DNA from: Quillaja saponaria
Lineage: Eukaryota > Streptophyta > Magnoliopsida > Fabales > Quillajaceae
Length of the DNA stretch: 64,000 bases
Direction: 5' to 3'
Assembly (NCBI GenBank): GCA_029379385.1
Contig: CM055609.1
Location: 1,798,001 to 1,862,000, forward strand
Both the position numbers and the translations under genes were made by a program. Positions 58,324-64,000 of this stretch are shown piece after piece. Numbering within the stretch: position 1 is the stretch's first letter; each line of letters begins with the position of its first letter. The notes under the pieces were generated by a model, which had not been told where the DNA came from, ran no database searches, and was given only the letters and a program-made list of their open reading frames with translations.

Positions 58324-58526
58324 AAAATATTAAGCAAATATACCTAAAGTTGGTTGGATGGCATGTGTTCATCCTAAGGCCGGATCAAGGTTCGAATCCC
58401 TGATTCATCACTTGGAAAAAAAGTCAAATCTTTAACTCTGATTCCTTGCTAAGAGATGAAGCTCACACTCAAAAAGTGTAAGAGTACTCGTAATAATGCC
58501 CAACAACAAAAATATTAAGCAAATAT
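58324..58526 (+). mobile_element. Complete tRNA-derived SINE with target-site duplication
   Basis: The element (about 58342-58508, 167 bases) has a box-A-like GGTTGGATGGC near its start. Box B, GGTTCGAATCC, is perfect at 58389-58399. Unlike many plant SINEs it ends in an A-rich 'caacaacaaaa' tail. It is flanked by the perfect direct repeat AAAATATTAAGCAAATAT (58324-58341 and 58509-58526). Such elements are moved by LINE enzymes and encode nothing. The unmutated 18-bp target duplication indicates a fairly recent insertion. Confidence 0.9.
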
Positions 58527-60002
58527 GTACAAATTTCTTCATCAATATAAAATTGAGATAAGGTAACATTTGAATATATTTTTTTTCTCACAAGTATCTT
58601 CATACCTTTTAGGTATGAATCTAATCTCGTTCAGGATTTGTTGTTGTTTTGCTCGTAAGTATTTTCTTGCAGGCTCGAATCTTTAATATCACAGAATGCT
58701 CTTCAACCGTTAAGCTCAGGCATATTTTTTTACTTCAGCATATTGTTGGGTGTATTCAGACTATTTAATTCACATTGCAATGAATTTATTTTTTACAACT
58801 CATCACTTATAATTAGAGAATTTACAAGACAGTTACTTATTATGATATTCTGTAAGCATCTTGACTAATTTAATTCTCTGGTAAAAAATAGTCTATTTAT
58901 GTTGGGATTAAAAAATTTATGAATTTATCTTATAAAATATTTTTTAAAAATATTAAAACTCATGAAATTAATAATAAAATATATATATAATTTTAACTAG
59001 GAATGACTTAAATTGTACGAGTATCACTAATAAAGAAAGTTTTGGTATATGAAACAATTTTTTATGCACATAGCTTCTTTTTAATTTATTATTGGAAACA
59101 TTAGAAAAGGATAAACATCCCAATTTTTTCTAAGCAAATCTTGAACAATGAAGATATTGCATAGAGTGCGAGAAATGTAGTATTGATTACAACACAAATA
59201 GTACATAAAGTCAAAAAATACTAAACTTTGTCAGAAAAATATGGTAAAAATATGAAAGACACGTGTTGGAATCTCAATATATAAATTCCACTTTGGTGGC
59301 CTCCATAATCCTTGACTTAATTATCAAGTAGAAATGCAAAAGTAGGTTTCAAAATTTTGGATTAAAATAACTTTCTTAATTTGACCATTCACTTTCTACT
59401 AATTACAAAATTTATGTTAATAAGCTCTTAGTCATAGTTCTTAGTTCGATTAAATGAGAAAAAAAATTACTCGGATTATTGGATTCGAGATTTAAATTGT
59501 AAAAATAATAATATTTATCTTATTTGTGTGAGTTGTATTATTTCTATTTTTATATTATCTTATTGTCGATGCCCTATATATTAGTATTTCAAAAAATGTT
59601 TTATATGAAATATTATTTAATTTGAGGTACACATGTCAGAATGTGATGCTGAGGAAGAGTATATAAATTTAGATTAAATATGCGACGACGCGAACGTGAG
59701 AAATAGAATGACCCACTATCTTTCTTCTATAATACCGTCCAAACTCGGCGATGCTTTCTCTTCCTCAACAGAATCTTCGCGTTTCAATTTTCCTTTCCAG
59801 TCCTCATCTTCAAATCCCCACTTTCTCTCTTTCCAAACAATAACTCTGTCACACTCTCTCTAATTATATCATATATTCTTTATCTTTCTATATATATTTC
59901 ATCACTATCTCACTTTCCCATTGATTTTCACCTCTGGTTTTGATTGATTTGAAGAAAGAATAATTTTGATACAAAGATCTAATTTTGAGGGAAAGATCTA
60001 AA
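58527..60002. other. Intergenic DNA and 5' region of the HHO gene
   Basis: AT-rich, with no other gene. A TATA box (TATATAAATT) is at about 59660-59669. From 59,740 the sequence is CT-rich, as in plant 5' UTRs, and leads to the ATG at 60003. Confidence 0.5.
59660..59669 (+). promoter_or_regulatory. TATA box of the HHO-type gene
   Basis: GTATATAAATTTAG lies about 340 bases before the ATG, followed by a pyrimidine-rich leader. The leader length is plausible but unproven. Confidence 0.4.
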
Positions 60003-62242
60003 ATGGGTTTGGTTCCTTCAGAACTGAGCTTGGATATAAGACCCACTTTTGTTCCCAAAACGATCACTGATTTTCTCAAAGACGTTTCGACGATTGGAGA
60101 TGTTTCGGAGAAGGTTTTGAAGCTTGATGATATTGTCAAGAGATTGGAAGAGGAAATGAAGAAGATCGATGCGTTTAAGCGCGAGCTTCCTTTATGCATG
60201 CTCCTCCTCAATGATGGTTGGTTTGAATTTTCTGATATTTGGGTTTTACATTTTTAGCGGTTTCTGATAGATTCTAATCTTTGGAAGTTAAATTCAATTC
60301 TGGGGTTTGGGTCTCGCACTTTGATGATTTTTTTCTTTAATTGGGTTTTCATGGTTTTATTTTCGTATCTGAATTCATTAATAATTTTCAGTTTAGGAAA
60401 GTTTGGTCAATGAATTTACTAATTTATCTATATTACCCGTCTCTCATTGCAGCGATTTTAGTTCTGAAGGAGGAGTCGGTACAATGTAGGAGACCCAAAG
60501 CCCAACCGGTGTTGGAAGAGTTTATACCATTGAAGAAAGAATGTGATCAAAATGAAGAGCATAAAAAAGAAAAAGATTGCAGGGATAAGAAGAATTGGAT
60601 GAGCTCTGTTCAGCTATGGAATACTGATGATTATCCCACTACCAATCACACCGATGAGTCAAAACACAAATCTAAAGTAGAGATCAAGGTATAAATAATT
60701 CACTGAAAAGATGATGATTTATGGTTTTGGGCTAAAAAAGAAAAAGCATGGGTATTTATATATTGAAACATAGAGCAATGAAATTGAGGAAGATGTCTTT
60801 CTCTTTGACATTGCAGAAAAATAAGGAAGAAAGTGGCTCAGCAGCTGAGAACCCTTTTCAGTCTTCTAGAAATAGGAATGGTGGAAGGTTGTTTATGCCA
60901 TTTAAGGCGTACTCTGGTGTCCCAGTGACAACATTGGTAAGGAAGGAGCAAAAGGAGGAATCGCCAATTCCTGGACTTTCTCTTCTTGCTCCTGTAATGA
61001 AGAACTTGAGAGAGGAATCTGGTTCTAGTGGTTCTAGAATCAGCTGTAGCAGAGGAGTTTCCTCCTCTGGCCCCAGCGCTCAATCCAAACTACAGGGATC
61101 TCAGCAGCCTATTGCCCGGAAACAGAGGAGGTGCTGGTCACCGGAGTTGCATAGACGATTTGTCAATGCCTTGCAGCAACTTGGAGGTTCTCAAGGTTAG
61201 AAATCGAAACTTGCATTTGTATTGAGATGAATGTCATCAAGCTTCATTTGTCAGGTCTAAAATTTACCTTCCTGAATTGGTGCATCATCCATTTTCCAGA
61301 TTCTTGAAAATATGGTTGAATAACATTCTTAGTTTCTTTACTGTGGAATTTTGTGTTATTAAATGAGTGAATGTGCTGAAAATATAGACAGTTAATGCTT
61401 AATAAGTCTTGATATTGTTCTTCAAATTTTAAAGGTGGAAATACTTATGTGTGAAAATAAGCTGTGATTTGTTTCAATTTAATCCATATGTGAAGTTAGG
61501 GACTGTTATATGCATGAGGATACTAATCTTCTGAAAGCCTAACCTTAATTTGAACCTCCACCTGTTTCTTTTAGTCCTCTATATACAGAGCTGTTTTAGA
61601 TGACTATGCTCCTTATGAATGATGTATCTTAATTAGTCTTTTTGGTATCCTTCAATTGCAGCAGCTACTCCAAAGCAAATTAGAGAACTAATGCAGGTTG
61701 ATGGCCTGACCAATGATGAAGTGAAGAGTCATTTACAAGTAAGTTCTGAATATTCTGATTCCCTTTCTTGCCTGTTTGGTTATAAGGAAAATATATTCAT
61801 CACATTGAGATAGCTTCAGAAAAACCCACATATAATTTGTATCCTTTTTCTGGCTTTTTCCAAGAATTAAATGTGAATCCTTGAAATTTTCAATGTATGT
61901 TTTGATTTGGAGAATGGATTTGAATGTGATAGAAGTTGGTTTTCCTTCTTATTACAGAAATACAGACTTCATACCAGGAGACCTCCAACTGCTGCAGCTT
62001 CGCCTACAAATCAGTCAGTTGTAGTTCTTGGAGATTTGTGGATGTCCCAAGATCATTTTGGTGACTCCTCAAAAGGTAGCAGTTCCCAGTCTGGTTCTCC
62101 CCAAGGTCCTCTCCAGTTGGCTGGATCTGGGGGAGGGACTTCCCCTGTAGGGCTTGACAGCATGGATGATGATGAAGATGCAAAATCTGAGAGCTATTGC
62201 TGGAAAAGTCATATTGTAGGACCTGGAAAAGTTGATTTATAA
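60003..62242 (+). CDS. HHO: GARP/MYB transcription factor of the HHO (HRS1 homologue)/NIGT1 family
   Basis: Five exons (60003-60216, 60453-60688, 60817-61195, 61662-61738, 61958-62242) encode 396 residues. The start is ATG 60003 ([14 protein letters not shown]). A frame running further upstream opens only with TTG. The amino part has the conserved HHO region ([28 protein letters not shown], then [13 protein letters not shown]), thought to mediate protein contacts. An ELSLDI stretch resembles an EAR repressor motif. The single GARP MYB repeat is at about 250-310: [29 protein letters not shown], then [17 protein letters not shown] (SHLQKYR is diagnostic). HHO/NIGT1 proteins are nuclear repressors that tune nitrate and phosphate-starvation responses. 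Which HHO number it corresponds to cannot be decided here. All exons intact. Confidence 0.9.
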
Positions 62243-64000
62243 AGTTGCTTCACCATGAGTTTTGCAGATCAAAAAAAATATACATATACATGGGAGGCGC
62301 TTACACCTACATAAGAATAATACATTTTACATAAAAGAGGTTCTTCGGATAGAGGCTATTAAATTTTTGCAGGGTTAGCTTTCCTTCTGTCCAATCTAAG
62401 TTTTGTTTTTCTCTCGTAAATCTCATAGGAACCTCTGAATTAAGACCCATGTATTCATGGACGAAATGAAGGCCAATTTTCCCATATGATAAAATTTTAT
62501 ATAGATATATTTATGTTGTTATCAGAACTTCTCTGTTATGCCTCACATGAATTCATTCAATTTGATGCTCTTGATGTGGTTCTCAGCATTCTTAGGGAAA
62601 ATTTATACACCAGTATTTCATAGTCCTGTGTTTTTGGTAAGCAGTCACCCGGGCCTGGTCACTGCGACCCCCTTTGTGAGGAGTTGATCTTAGTCGACTG
62701 AATGAGAAGTTTTACTGGATAAGCATTTTTGTCAATCTTCTGTGGCGCTGGTTAGAATGTGGGAATTGAGTGTTTCTGTGCATGAATAAGTCAATTCCAT
62801 TGTGCTATGTATAACATTAGAATGAGTCAAATTTGCTTTTTACTTTATTGATTGTCACTTGAGCTGTGTTGTACTTAATATGTCTTACCTCTGGATATAT
62901 CTCTGTCAAACTTGGAATCATTGGCTAATGCAGAGTCACTATTCCATTTAATGGATTAGCAAATCTTTAAGGTGAAAGAGACTGAGAGAGAACAACCTTA
63001 GTAGAGAGCTTAGAAGGAATAAGAACCTCTCGTGGTTACTTTAGGATTCATCTCTACAGAAATTGAATTTTTTTGGTGTTTTACAAGGTAAATTGGTTTG
63101 CTGGTGCAAATCAATGACAAGTTAGATTACATATTCTCCTAATTTAAGCAAACCATACTACTCAGTACACTTTCCACATTAAGGGGCTGTTTGATGGCAA
63201 TTACTTTTGGTTGGGTCCAAATCCAATTTGCATATTACATATATGGTAAAAGCAGAAAGAAAGAGAGGACATGAGCATTTAAACACACTTCCTTACTACT
63301 TTAAGAAGCATTCACAGTGAAATATAATGACACATACAAAATGCTGCAAGAGGTTTCCAGCAACCTATCAAATTATATAGATTGATACAACTCACCCAAT
63401 TATATGGTCTCCAAACAACATCCTTTATTTGATTAGTCAAAGTGATCTAACTTGCTAGATGTTATCTTTTTACCCATCCCAGTCATATCCCACTAAATAA
63501 AAACACAATCACTATTTATGTTTATTCAAGTGCATGACAAAGGAGTCACCTTCACAAGCAAAATAATAGAGAGAATCTTGTAGACAATATATAATGAAGG
63601 AGCCCACATTAATAGTTAAATTTTAATTATGGATAAATTTTATTTGGTGGAAAAATGAGTGAATGAAAATGATGGAACTCTCTCCCTCTCATTAACTTTT
63701 TTGCTAAATTAGGTTTCTTCTATTAGAATTCTGAGTAACTGATTAGGTTTCAAATTTATTATTATTCTCTTGTATTGGTAATATACAGAGCTAGAATATA
63801 TTCATCATTTAAGCACATTGGTATTCACATGGGGCTGCTGTCTAAGGACTAGGTCCCACAATGAGGAAAGCCATTTCTTATGGAAGATTCCTTCAGAAAC
63901 CAACCAAAGATAGTTATCCCTTTTGATATGTATGGCAAGTTTGGCATAATTTGGAAATATGAAACACGAATTACTATCAAGAGGCCAAATGTCAAAAGGT
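62243..64000. other. 3' UTR of the HHO gene and intergenic DNA
   Basis: The first 300 bases or so are probably 3' UTR. No further gene, RNA or clear element is visible to the end of the window. Confidence 0.5.

Noticed and set aside
59985..60002. An upstream extension of the HHO protein.
   Set aside because: It also needs a TTG start; ATG 60003 ([14 protein letters not shown]) matches the usual family start.
62600..62750. A GC-richer patch after the HHO gene (CACCCGGGCCTGGTCACTGC) as a possible RNA gene or SINE head.
   Set aside because: No box B, no tail and no target duplication; it is too short to support a call.

Overview
The window is nuclear DNA from a eudicot plant. It is AT-rich, and its genes have many short GT-AG introns. 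It holds five multi-exon plant genes (four intact as read, one interrupted by single-base insertions), a decaying gene cluster, and plant-type SINEs and inverted-repeat elements. The species cannot be read from the sequence alone.

Region 1 (1-14,730) is a plus-strand tandem array of 2-oxoglutarate/Fe(II)-dependent dioxygenase (2OGD) genes. They belong to the plant 'ethylene-forming-enzyme-like' branch of the DOXC class. The array has six recognisable copies plus one smaller relic. Each normal copy has three exons of 488, 328 and 261 coding bases, giving about 358 residues. Copy 1 enters from outside the window and its visible exons 2 and 3 are intact. Each of the other copies carries at least one stop codon or frameshift, so the cluster looks like a duplication series in decay. 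A broken 5' piece of an AT-hook (AHL) gene lies between copies 1 and 2. Copies 5 and 6 lie in a larger duplicated block.

Region 2 (13,744-24,690) is about 11 kb of AT-rich intergenic DNA. It holds a decayed tandem repeat of about 120 bp, an element of about 1.26 kb with long terminal inverted repeats, a perfect 16-bp hairpin, a possible SINE and one candidate small ORF.

Region 3 (24,690-38,623) is a very large phragmoplast-type kinesin gene of class KIN-12 (POK2-like, about 37 coding exons). Its reading frame is interrupted by four apparent one-base insertions, one of them inside the motor domain. Region 4 (39,292-41,237) encodes a small, probably plastid, membrane protein of unknown function. 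Between 42,850 and 43,640 lie two decayed coiled-coil fragments of NBS-LRR resistance genes in opposite orientations.

Region 5 (44,412-47,312, minus strand) is an intact nine-exon SnRK2 kinase of the OST1/SnRK2.6 type, the abscisic-acid signalling class. Region 6 (49,592-54,988) encodes a protein with a DEK-C domain and three SWIB domains; its exon structure shows how two of the SWIB domains duplicated. Region 7 (60,003-62,242) is an intact GARP/MYB transcription factor of the HHO/NIGT1 family. A complete SINE with an 18-bp perfect target-site duplication sits at 58,342-58,508.

The intact genes are unrelated housekeeping and regulatory genes with no shared pathway. The accessory part of the window is the dioxygenase array and its surroundings.
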